Assembly (NCBI GenBank): GCA_903813345.2
Contig: CAIIXF020000007.1
Location: forward strand, 15,732,714-15,796,713
DNA from: Owenia fusiformis
Lineage: Eukaryota > Annelida > Polychaeta > Sabellida > Oweniidae
DNA: 64,000 bases
Direction: 5' to 3'
Under the pieces are notes generated by a model. That model searched no databases and was not told the origin of the DNA. It worked only from the letters and a program-made list of their open reading frames with translations. The position numbers and the translations under genes are program-made. Positions 13,001 to 25,000 of this stretch are shown here, one piece after another. Each line of letters begins with the position of its first letter. Positions within the stretch are counted from its first letter, which is position 1.

Positions 13001-16000
13001 TTTAAACAATTTTCATTTTTAAATTGTCTTAGAGAGTGACCAGATCAGCTTGACCTTCAATTTGTAACACATGCAATACATTTCATTCCAAATATGGAAT
13101 GTGTAAAAATAGACCTGTCAATCAAACCTCTGTAAATGCATTACTTCAGCTTGAAATGATGTTTTTGCTTTTCTGTCCAAAGGTTGGATCACGGGGGATA
13201 AGCAAAACGAGGGCGAAGCCACGGACTGCGACTCGCGTAATTCAAAACGAGGTTACAACGCATTATAGCTGAACAATGGCGGTAAGTCCAAACTTAATTT
13301 GGAAGGCATGTTAGGATTTGGGGTAGATTATTGGTTTGGATATTCTACAGAATAGCTAGTATGTTCCAGTCGGTGATCAACATATTCATACTCCACCTGC
13401 AATGGCATTCTTGGTGCTCGGCTGTCCAATAGTTTAGCATGAACACAAATGAATTCGAAATCTGCCACATAAAATGTAATTTTGTCAATATTTGTCCCTA
13501 ATATACCGATTTAAACAAAGGAATCATAAATGACATCGAATTAATATAATTATTCATGTTCTGTTGTTACAATTACATCTTCGTGTGATATTTGGTAAGC
13601 GGAAAGCGTACAATTACATAGAAAATTGGAATTTATAATAGTCGCAGTCCATCCATCTGCCCAACGCAGTCCGCGGCTCAGTGTTGCTTAATATCTGAAG
13701 CTGAACGCAATCACAGCCAAAGGTAGATAGCACAATGTGTGTACAGGTGTGGCCAAAATGGAGCAACTTTGGACAAAATTGAATATAAAGGGCTATTTTA
13801 ATAGACCTACATCGTGTCTCAATCCATTCTGCAAATATATACAAGCTGTCAAATACAGCTGAAATCATGAATTTATGGTAGCTAGCAATATTGATGGACT
13901 GTTGGAAAGATCATCCAGAATTACATTAACTCACCAACTCTCCAATTATTTGATATTTTCCTGATATCTTAAATACTACATTCCCCAACAGCTTTTATTG
14001 CATCATCAAAAAGTTAATTGTTTCGCATTTCTACTTCTTATAAAAAGTCTCACCACTATCCAATTATCTATATATTTAACCCTATCCATATGTTAATCAA
14101 CGTAACTTTGAATGATAATCTGGATGCTGACTTTCTTTTCCTGAAACAATAATAGCGTAGGAATATAGTTTACACTATCTTATTTATTTCGTGTTCGCGG
14201 CTGGACTGCGTTGCTTAGAATATCAATGGAGGATGTGTTGCGTTGTTGAAATAGCTTTGTTTACTGGACTGCGACCACTATGAATGCGCAGTTTGAATCT
14301 AATTTTCTCCTCATGAACACATTCTATTATCAAATCATTTTCACGAATTATACTCGGAGCCTCAACTAACCTTTAGATATCAGAAACGTGTTAAAACTCC
14401 TTTCAAATGTATAGTAAATTAAATAATATGCACATATTTTACAGGTAAAATCAGAACTTTGCTACTGTTTTAGCTTGATCTGGACAACTGCTTATTTTCT
14501 TATCTACAGACCAACAGTAGATACAGAGTAATATTTTGGTCACCGATTAGACACTACGATAGCATTTAAAATACTTGGATTTCTCTATTTTGTCGGAAGA
14601 AGCAGAAGGCACTGCCGGATGTCCCTCCATTTTGGCGCTGGGCTGCGGTGTAAAGTTACGCGAGTCGCAGTCCGTGGCTTCGCCTTCGTTTTGCTTATCC
14701 CCCGTGTGGATGATTTGATAAAGTTTGTGATAATATTTGATAATAAATTGATAATTAAATTAAATAAATTGACAAAAATGCATGAACAAGTCATTGTGAC
14801 CTATTATCAAGAAAATATTGAATTACAGTGCTGGTATATATTAATTGATCAGTCGTTTAATTGGAATATTTTCTTGAATTTTAACATTTAATGTCCCAAA
14901 CTCCCACAAACTGCAGAAAAGTATACCCCATAAATCATATTTACCAAAATGAGTGTCTCCAAGGCTTCACACCAGCGTATGCATAATGCATTTGTCACGA
15001 GTTTGAGCTGAAATTTCGCCAAAATGAAGTAGGCTAAGGGTAGTCTCTGCCAGGTTTGTTTATTGTGGTAAGCTTGTAAGTGCTCAGAAGCAAATAATTC
15101 ACGTGCGCAAAATAATCAAATTATCTAATTGGTCTAAACTTTGCTGCACATGCGCACAATGTGTGCCATGTTTTTTTCTAGTGATTTCGTTTCGTTTCAT
15201 GGAGTTTGCGTTTCAGTGTAACTTCCGCAAAAATGGCGGACCATGGACAGAATTAACAGGTAAAATCACTTCGAAATTTCAAGAGAACTTTTTACCTATA
15301 ATAGCAAAACTTTTGTTTTATTTGTGCATTCTATCTATCAGATAAGAGTTTCAGGGGTATGTAGGCAAATTCATTTTAGTAGGAACACTCTGTTTAGTTA
15401 GAAAACGCACCCTATATTATTATCAGCACTGTACATTTCTTGAACACTGTAATGTGATCAGCTTGTCAATTTTTGTTGATATATATTTCTTTTATTGACA
15501 ATTGTATCAAAACATGACACATTAGTCTATGTACAAACTAAACAAAACAAACTGTTGATAAAATGTTTTAAAAAGTATGCGCTGAATCAATCAAGGTGAT
15601 TATCAAAGGCCAGGAATTACTTGGTAGACCTTGGTTTTTTATAATCAGGTGTGTGCCTCTCTATTTCATAAAAATGATTTAACAGCTTGCTATACTTGTG
15701 ATATGTTCTTATTAGGAGGCCCCGACAGGGGGCCTCCTATTAATTTTATAGATATTATTAGGAGGCCCTCCTGAAAGGGCCTCCTATAGCTTTTGTAGCT
15801 TTTCTTTATTTATTTATTATTCTTCTTATTATTATTCTTTCAAAGCATTTTTCTTCTACTTCCTACTAGCTTTCAACTTTCTACTATATGCTCCTACTAG
15901 ATACCTGGTTTCATCTTGATGGGAAAATATTTCATATCTAGGTCAAGGTCAAAGGTCAAAATCTAGGTCAAATCTAAGTTTTTTTTCAAGTTTCTCAAGT

Positions 16001-19000
16001 TTGTCCTTATACTTCATTATTTCTTGCGATGAATTAAACTGAAACTACATTTAAGTATTCTCTACAAATTGTTCACTATATGTCAGCATTAAATTTTTAC
16101 AGTTTTTGAGATATTTGACGTCAAAAAACGGTCAAAAAAGGCTTTGACCCTTAGTTGACCTTCAGTGACCTTCGAAAGGTCAGAAAAGTTTATTTTTCAA
16201 ATTGAGTCTTTGGATTCAAATTTAGGTCAGTCTAATTACAAAAAGCCTACTGAGGTCTAAAAAAGTATAAATTTCAAGGTCAAAGGTCAAGGTCATCAAA
16301 TTAGGTCACAAACTGTGCTATCTAAGTTTCTCATAGTTCAAGACTACAAATCAATATTTTTAATTGAAAGTCAAGATATACATTCCTCTAAGGGTTCTAC
16401 ACATATTAGCAATTGACTATTTATTAAAATTTTGTCCCAGTTTTCAGATATAAGAGCTCAAAAACTGAAAAAGGTCAATTTTTCAGACTTTATAAGGTCA
16501 AATTTTAACTTGCTTCAAATTCACCCAATTCTTTTTTGAAAATCATCTACAACTTCTCAGGATTTCATATTTTTCATTTGTCAAAAATGCCTAAGAGGGC
16601 CTCCGTGAGATTGCTTGCAATCTTCCAAAGTCTAGTTATTATTATTATTATTAGGAGGCCCTCAAGAAAGGGCCTCCTATAGCTTTTGTAGCTTTTCTTT
16701 ATTCTTTATTTTTATTATTCTTCCTAAGCATTTTTCTCTTACTTCCAACTAGCTTTCGACTACCTATTATATGTTCCTACTAGAAACCTGGGCTGGAATA
16801 GGAGGGAAAATATTTTGTATCTAGGTCAAGGTCAAAGGTCATAATCTAGGTCAAATCTAAGTTTTTTTTCAAGTTTCGCAAGTTTGTCCTTATACTTCAT
16901 TATTTCTTGCGATGAATTAAACTGAAACTACATTTAAGTATTCTCTACAAATTGTTCACTATATGTCAGCATTAACTTTTTACCGTTTTTGAGATATTTG
17001 ACGTCAAAAAACGGTCAAAAAAGGTCATTTTTCAACTTGCTTCAATCTGACCAATTTTTTTTTTAAAAACCATCTACAAGTTCCCAGGAGTCCAAATCTG
17101 ACCTCAGATTTGACCTTTGATCCTTAGTTGACCTTCAGTGACCTTCGAAAGGTCAGAAAAGTTGATTTTTCAAATTGAGTCTTTGGATTCAAATTTAGGT
17201 CAGTCTAATTACAAAAGGCCTACTGAGGTCTACAAAAGTAAAAATTTCAAGGTCAAAGGTCAAGGTCATCAAATTAGGTCACAAACTGTGCTATCTAAGT
17301 TTCTCATAGTTCAAGACTACAAATCAATATTTTTAATTGAAAGTCAAGATGTGCATTCCTCTAAGGGTTCTACACATATTAGCTATTGACTATTTATTAA
17401 AATTTTGTCCCAGTTTTGAGATATAAGAGCTCAAAAACTGAAAAAGGTCATTTTTCAGAGTTTATAAGGTCAAATTTTAACTTGCTTCAAATTCACCCAA
17501 TTTTTTTTTGAAAATCATCTAAAACTTCTCAGGAGTTCATATTTAACCTCAGATTTGACATTTGACCTTTAGTTGACCTTCAGTGACCTTCGAAAGGTCA
17601 GAGAAGTTGATTTTTCAAATTGGGTTTTTGGATTCAAATTTAGGGTTAGCCTAAGCATAAAATACCTACTGAGCTCTAAAACAGTAATATTTTCAAGGTC
17701 AAAGGTCATAATCTAGGTCAAATCTAAGTTTTTTTTCAAGTTTCTCAACTTTGTCCTTATACTTCATTATTTCTTGCGATGAATTAAACTGAAACTACAT
17801 TTTAGTATTCTCTACAAATTGTTTACTATTTGTCAGCGTTAAATTTTTACCGTTTTTTGAGATATTTGACGTCAAAAAACGGTCGAAAAATGACTCGAAA
17901 AATGTCATTTTTCAACTTGCTTCGATTTGACCAATTTTTTTTTTAAAAATCATCTACAAGTTCCCAGGAGTCCAAAGCTGACCTCAGATTTGAGCTTTGA
18001 CCTTTCGTTGACCTTCAATAACCTTCGAAAGGTAAGAAAAGTTGATTTTTCAAATTGAGTCTTTGGATTCAAATTTAGGTCAGCCTAATTACAAAAGACC
18101 TACTGAGGTCTAAAAAAGTAAAACTTTTCAAGGTCAAGGGTCAAGATCATGAAATTAGGTCACAAACTGTGCTATCTAAGTTTCGCAAAGTTCGAGACTA
18201 CAAACCAATATTTTTAATCCGAAGTTGAAATATATACACATTCCTCTAATAGGGTTCTAGACATATTAGCAATTGACTATCTAATAGAATTTTGTCCCAC
18301 TTTGTGATATAAGAGTTCAAAAGTTGAATAAAGGTCAATTTCGAAATTTTTCAAGGTCAAAAAACTCGCTTCAAATTGACAAAATCTTTTTTTGAAAATC
18401 ATCTACAAGTTCTCAGGAGTTCACATCTGACGTCGGATTTGATATTTGTCCTTTAGTTGACCTTCAAATTGTCAAAAATGCCTAAGAGGGCCTCCGTGAG
18501 ATTGCTTGCAATCTTAAAAAGTCTAGTTATTATTTTTCTTTATTATTCTTTCAAAGCATTTTTCTCCTATTTCCAACTAGCTTTCAACTACCTACTATAT
18601 GCTCCTACTAGGAACCTGGGCTGGAATAGGGGGGAAAGTATTTTTTATCTAGGTCAAGGTCAAAGGTCAAAATCTAGGTCAAATCTAAGTTTTTTTTCAA
18701 GTTTCTCAAGTTTGTCCTTATACTTCATTATTTCTTGCGATGAATTAAACTGAAACTACATTTAAGTATTCTCTACAAATTGTTCACTATATGTCAGCAT
18801 TAAATTTTTACAGTTTTTGAGATATTTGACGTCAAAAAACGGTCAAAAGAGGTCATTTTTCAACTTGCTTCAATCTGACCAAATTTTTTTTTAAAAATCA
18901 TCTACAAGTTCCCAGGAGTCCAAATCTGACCTCAGATTTGACCTTTGACCCTTCGTTGACCTTCAGTGACCTTCGAAAGGTCAGAAAAGTTTATTTTTCA

Positions 19001-22000
19001 AATTGAGTCTTTGGATTCAAATTTAGGTCAGTCTAATTACAAAAAGCCTACTGAGGTCTAAAAATGTAAAAATTTCAAGGTCAAAGGTCAAGGTCATCAA
19101 ATTAGGTCACAAACTGTGCTATCTAAGTTTCTCATAGTTCAAGACTACAAATCAATATTTTTAATTGAAAGTCAAGATTTACATTCCTCTAAGGGTTCTA
19201 CACATATTAGCAATTGACTATTTATTAAAATTTTGTCCCGGTTTTGAGATATAAGAGCTCAAAAACTGAAAAAGGTCAATTTTTCAGAGTTTATAAGGTC
19301 AAATTTTAACTTGCTTCAAATTCACCCAATTTTTTTTTGAAAATCATCTACAACTTCTCAGGAGTTCATATTTAACCACAGATTTGACATTTGACCTTTA
19401 GTTGGCCTTCAGTGACCTTCGAAAGGTCAAAGAAGTTGATTTTTCAAATCGAGTTCTTGTTATTCTATCAAAGCATTTTTCTCCTACTTCCAACTAGCTT
19501 TCAACTACTTACTATATGCTCCTACTAGGAACCTCAGCTGAAATAGGGGGGAAAATATTTTTTATCTAGGTCAAGGTCAAAGGTCAAAATCTAGGTCAAA
19601 TCTAAGTTTTTTTTTCAAGTTTCTCAAGTTTGTCCTTATACTTCATTATTTCTTGCGATGAATTATACTGAAACTACATTTAAGTATTCTCTACAAATTG
19701 TTCACTATATGTCAGCATTAAATTTTTACCGTTTTTGAGATATTTGACGTCAAAAAACGGTCAAAAGAGGTCATTTTTCAACTTGCTTCAATCTGACCAA
19801 TTTTTTTTTAAAAATCATCAACAAGTTCCCAGGAGTCCAAATCTGACTTCAAATTTGACCTTTGACCTTTGCTTGACCTTCAGTGACCTTCGAAAGGTCA
19901 GAAAAGTTGATTTTTCAAATTGAGTCTTTGGATTCAAATTTAGGTCAGTCTAATTACAAAAAGCCTACTGAAGTCTAAAAAAGTAAAAATTTTAAGGTCA
20001 AAGGTCAAGGTCATCAAATGAGGTCACAAACTGTGCTATCTAAGTTTCTCATAGTTCAAGACTACAAATCAATATTTTTAATTGAAAGTAAAGATATACA
20101 TTCCTCTAAGGGTTCTACACATATTAGCCATTGACTATTTATTAAAATTTTGTCCCAGTTTTGAGATATAAGAGCTCAAAAACTGAAAAAGGTCAATTTT
20201 TCAAAGTTTATAAGGTCAAATTTTAACTTGCTTCAAATTCACCCAACTTTTTTTTAAAAATCATCTACAACTTCTCAGGAGTTCATATTTAACCTCAAAT
20301 TTGACATTTGACCTTTTGTTCACCTTCAGTGACCTTTGAAAGGTCAGAAAAGTTGATTTTTCAAATTGAGTTTTTGGATTCAAATTTAGGGTTAGCCTAA
20401 TCATAAAAGACCTACTGAGCTCTAAAGCAGTAAAATTTTCAAGGTCAAGGGTCACGGTTATCAAATTAGGTCAAAGGTCAAAATCTAGGTCAAATCTAAA
20501 TTTTTTTCAAGTTTCTCAAGTTTGTCCTTATACTTCATTATTTCTTGCGATGAATTAAACTGAAACTACATTTTAGTATTCTCTACAAATTGTTCACAAT
20601 ATGTCAGCATAAATGTTTACCATTTTTGAGATATTTGACGTCAAAAACGGTAAAAAAGGTCATTTTTCAACTTGCTTCAATCTGACCAAATTTTTTTTAA
20701 AAATTATCTACAAGTTCCTAGGAGTCCAAATCTGACCTCAGATTTAACCTTTGACCTTTAGTTGACCTTCAATGACCTTCGAAAGGTAAAAAAAGTTGAT
20801 TTTTCAAATTGAGTCTTTGGATTCAAATTTAGGTCAGCCTAATTACAAAAGACCTACTGAGGTCTAAAAAAGTAAAACTTTTCAGGGTCAAAGGTCAAGA
20901 TCATGAAATTAGGTCACAAACTGTGCTATCTAAGTTTCGCAAAGTACGAGACTACAAACCAGTATTTTTAATCCGAAGTCGAAATATATATATTCCTCTA
21001 AGGGTTCTACACATATTAGCAATTGACTATCTAATAGAATTTTGTCCCAGTTAGAGATATAAATGTTCAAAAGTTGAAAAAAGGTCAATTTCGAAATTTT
21101 TCAAGGTCAAATTTAAACTTGCTTCAAATTGACAAAATCTTTTTTTGAAAATCATCTACAAGTTCTCAGGAGTTCTCATCTGACCTCAGATTTGATATTA
21201 GTCCTTTAGTTCACCTTCAAATTGTCAAAAATGCCTAAGAGGGCCTCCGTGAGATTGCTTGCAATCTTCCAAAGTCTAGTTATTATTCTTTATTTATTTA
21301 TTCTTCCTAAACCTTTTTCTCCTACTTCCAACTACCTTTCAACTATCTACTATATGCACCTACTAGGGACCTTGGCTGAACTTGGGGGGAAAGGAATTTT
21401 TATCTAGGTCAAGGTCAAAGGTCAAAATCTAGGTCAAATCTAAGTTTTTTTCAAGTTTCTCAAATCCTGACACTATTATTAGTATTCTATTAGTCTTAGC
21501 CTTTTGCCGTCTGGAGAAATTTTGCCTAGATTTTGAGATATTGAAGGTCAAAAAAAGGTCAAAAAGGTCTTTTTTCAACTTGCTTCAAATTGACCAAATT
21601 TTTTTTTAAAACTCATCTACAAGTTCTCAGGATTCCAAATCTGACCTTACTTTTGACCTGTGACCTTTGGTTGACCTTCAGTGACCTCCGAAAGGTCAAA
21701 AAAGTTGATTTTTCAAATTGATTTTCTGGATTCAAATTTAGGTATATTTATTCACAAAAGACCTTCTGAGGTCTAAAAAAGTAAGATTTGCAAGGTCAAA
21801 GGTCAAGGTCATCAAACGAAATCACAAACTATGTTTTCTAAGTTTCTCAAAATTGGAGACTACAAATCAATTTTTTTTACTGAAAGTCAGAATATATATT
21901 CCTCTAAAGGTTCTACACATATAAGCAATTGACTATTTATTAAATTTTTGCTTCAGTTTTGAGATATTAGAACTCAAAAACAGTAAAAAGGTCAAATTTC

Positions 22001-25000
22001 GAAATTTTTCAAGGTCAAATTTCAACTTGCTCTAAATTGACCAAACTTTTTTTTAAAAAGCATCTACAAGATCTCAGGAACTCAAATCTGACCTTAATTT
22101 TGACCTATGACCTTTATTTGACATTCAGTGACCTTCTAAAGGTCAAAAAAATTTATTTTTCAAATTGATTTTCTGGATTCAAATTTAGGTTTATTTAATC
22201 AGAAAATATATACTGAGGTCTAAAAAAGTAAAATTTGCAAGGTCAAAGGTCAAGGTCATCAAACTAAATCACAAACTGTGTTTTCTAAGTTTCTCAAAAT
22301 TGGAGACTACAAATCAATATTTTTTCATGAAAGTCAGGATATATATTCCTCTATAGGTTCTACACATATTAGCAATTGGCTATTTATTAAAATTGTGTAC
22401 CAGTTTTGAGATATTGGAACTCAAAAACTGAAAGAAGGTCAAATTTCGAAACTTTTCAAGACTAAATTTCAACTTGCTTCAAATTGACCAATTTTTTTTT
22501 TAAAACTCATCTACAAGTTCTCAGGATTCCAAATTTAACCTTACTTTTGACCTTTGACCTTTGGTTGACCTTCAGTGACCTCCGAAAGGTCAAAAAAGTT
22601 GATTTTTCAACTCGATTTTCTGGATTCAAATTTAGGTATATTTATTCACAAAAGACCTTCTGAGGTCTAAAAAAGTAAAATTTGCAAGGTCAAAGGTCAA
22701 GGTCATCAAACGAAATCACAAACTGTGTTTTCTAAGTTTCTCAAAATTGGAGACTACAAATAAATATTTTTAAATGAAAGTCAGAATATATATTCCTCTA
22801 TAGGTTCTACACATATTAGCAATTGACTACTTATTAAAATTGTGTACCAGTTTTGAGATATTAGAACTCAAAAACTGAAAAAAGGTCAAATTTCGAAACT
22901 TTGCAAGACTAAATTTCAACTTGCTCTAAATTGACCAAACTTTTTTTTAAAAAGCATCTACAGGATCTCAGGAATCCAAATCTGACCTTACTTTTGACCC
23001 TTGACCTTTGGTTGACCTTCAGTGACCTTCGGAAGGGGAAAAAAAGTTGATTTTTTAAATCGATTTTCTGGATTCAAATTTAGGTATATTTGATCACAAA
23101 AGAGCTACTGAGGTGAATTAAAGTAAAATTTGCAAGATCAAAGGTCAAGGTCATCAAATTAAATCACCAACTGTGTTTTCGAAGTTTCTAAGTTTTGGTG
23201 ACTTCAAATCAATATTTTTTCATGAAAGTCAGGATATATATTCCTCTATAGTTTCTACACATATTAGCAATTGACTATTTATTAAAATTGTGTACCAGTT
23301 TTGAGATATTAGGACTCAAAAACTGAAAAAAGGTCAAATTTCCAAACTTTTCAAGACTAAATTTCAACTTGCTTCAAATTGACCAAACTTTTTTTTAAAA
23401 ATCATCTACAAGTTGCCTGGTGTTAGTATATGACCCTAGATTTGAGATTTGACCTTTGGCTGACCTTCAAATTGCCAAAAACGCCTACAGGGCCTCCGTA
23501 AGATTGCTTGCAATCTTAAATCTCTAGTTATTACCAGTTTTGGGGTTTGCTCCATGCATACCATACAAAACTGTTTTTATGATCTAGTATCTCTACTAGT
23601 CGAGATTAGGCATTCCAGAGAAGCAATAACATACTTGTGCTGGTAGAGATATGAAAGAAAAACTAAATGTTCAATATTTCTAATCAATTGAAGCAATTTC
23701 TGTTATATGGTAAATATTTGCTTACATCTCAAAGAGTACAGATTACAAATTATAAGTTGAAATTGCATATTATTCTCATACTGAACAACCACAAGGTACT
23801 AAAAGTTGAAATTGCATATTATACTCCTATTCAACAACCATAGGGAACAAGGTAAACATAGTGATGTAAGTCCATGTAATAATTAAGAGGAAGGAAAACC
23901 TCAGAGCTCAGAGCTGACCTCATAATTACCTCTCTTGCTTACCACTTTCGTTTGTCTGAATGTCCAACATCTACGTTTCTGCATGAATACCACACGTCGA
24001 TATTATGTTTTAATCGATGTAAACATATTTATTACACCTTTCTTTATCAAGACATGAATTGGTAAACCATTGGTAAACATGGGCGTAGCGCTATTTTTCT
24101 AAGTAGTACGCCACCACCACAGGAACAACAGTTGAGTGAATCAAAAAACGAGCATTCAGTGGGTTTGGGGGTTTCCCCCAGGAAAATTTTAAAATTTGGT
24201 TGTATTTGGAGCGAATTTGCAACCATCTGGTACGCCTGTGCGTACCCAGCGTACCGGGCGCTACGCCCATGGGTAAACACACCAGAAATCATATTATTGT
24301 AAAAGGTTTTACAAAATTTTGAATTCGTCATTTTGTTTTCGTAAGCTCCTATGTCATTTGACCAATCAGTGATGAGGGTCGTCTCTCTATAAATTTCTAC
24401 TGAAGACGAGTTGAGGTCATCTATGAACTTTGGAATTTTCCCTCCTCTTCATGTAATTGATATGAACACTATCAATTTCTAAAAGAAAGTTACTTTTAAC
24501 TGGAGAAAAATCAATGATTGTTCAATCTGGCAGTCGATAGAAAGATATAAGCGTTAAGATTTTTGCGAATTGTGAATCTCTGACTAAAAAAGGCATAACC
24601 AGTCATGAAGCAGGCGAGACAAGTGCTTAACCAAAATTTCCCTGAAAAAAACAATATTTAGAATAGCTTTCACTGAAACTGAAAATTAAAGTAGCCTTGC
24701 CTATCTAAATTTTCCTCACCTATTTTCAGACACTGGCTATGTCCCTACTGTGAAACTAAATAAGATTATAGATGAAGATAGATAAAGGGCTTACCCTATA
24801 CAGTTTGTAGCAGATTTAGACAGCTTCCCTGCAAGCTTATTGAGCACTTTTCCATAGTGCATTTCTAGCTCTGATCTAAAATGCATTTAATTCATTATTA
24901 TAAGCAATTCATTGAATATATATTGAATGCAGCATTAAATCAAGTATGTGCTATGCCACTTTGGATTTCGAAAACTGGTTTGCACTCAATTAATAACAAA

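Larger units (their letters stand above)
12316..24794 (-). other. Large nostrin-like intron loaded with mobile elements
   Basis: This 12.5-kb intron separates the exons encoding ATNCIG and TLASAW and is far longer than the other introns (0.15 to 2 kb). It contains the 13190-14706 element, the 15711-23527 Helentron-like array and the 24079-24270 MITE. The remaining stretches (12316-13189, 14707-15710 and 23528-24078) show AT-rich sequence with no recognisable gene. Confidence 0.85.

Noticed and set aside
14585-14891. Open frames at the right end of the 1.5-kb TIR element as transposase
   Set aside because: They run through the inverted repeat and into flanking sequence, are under 100 codons and show no catalytic motif.
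16960-20470. Frames of 60-100 codons within the Helentron-like array
   Set aside because: They recur only because the monomers repeat, and they have low-complexity composition without helicase or Rep motifs.
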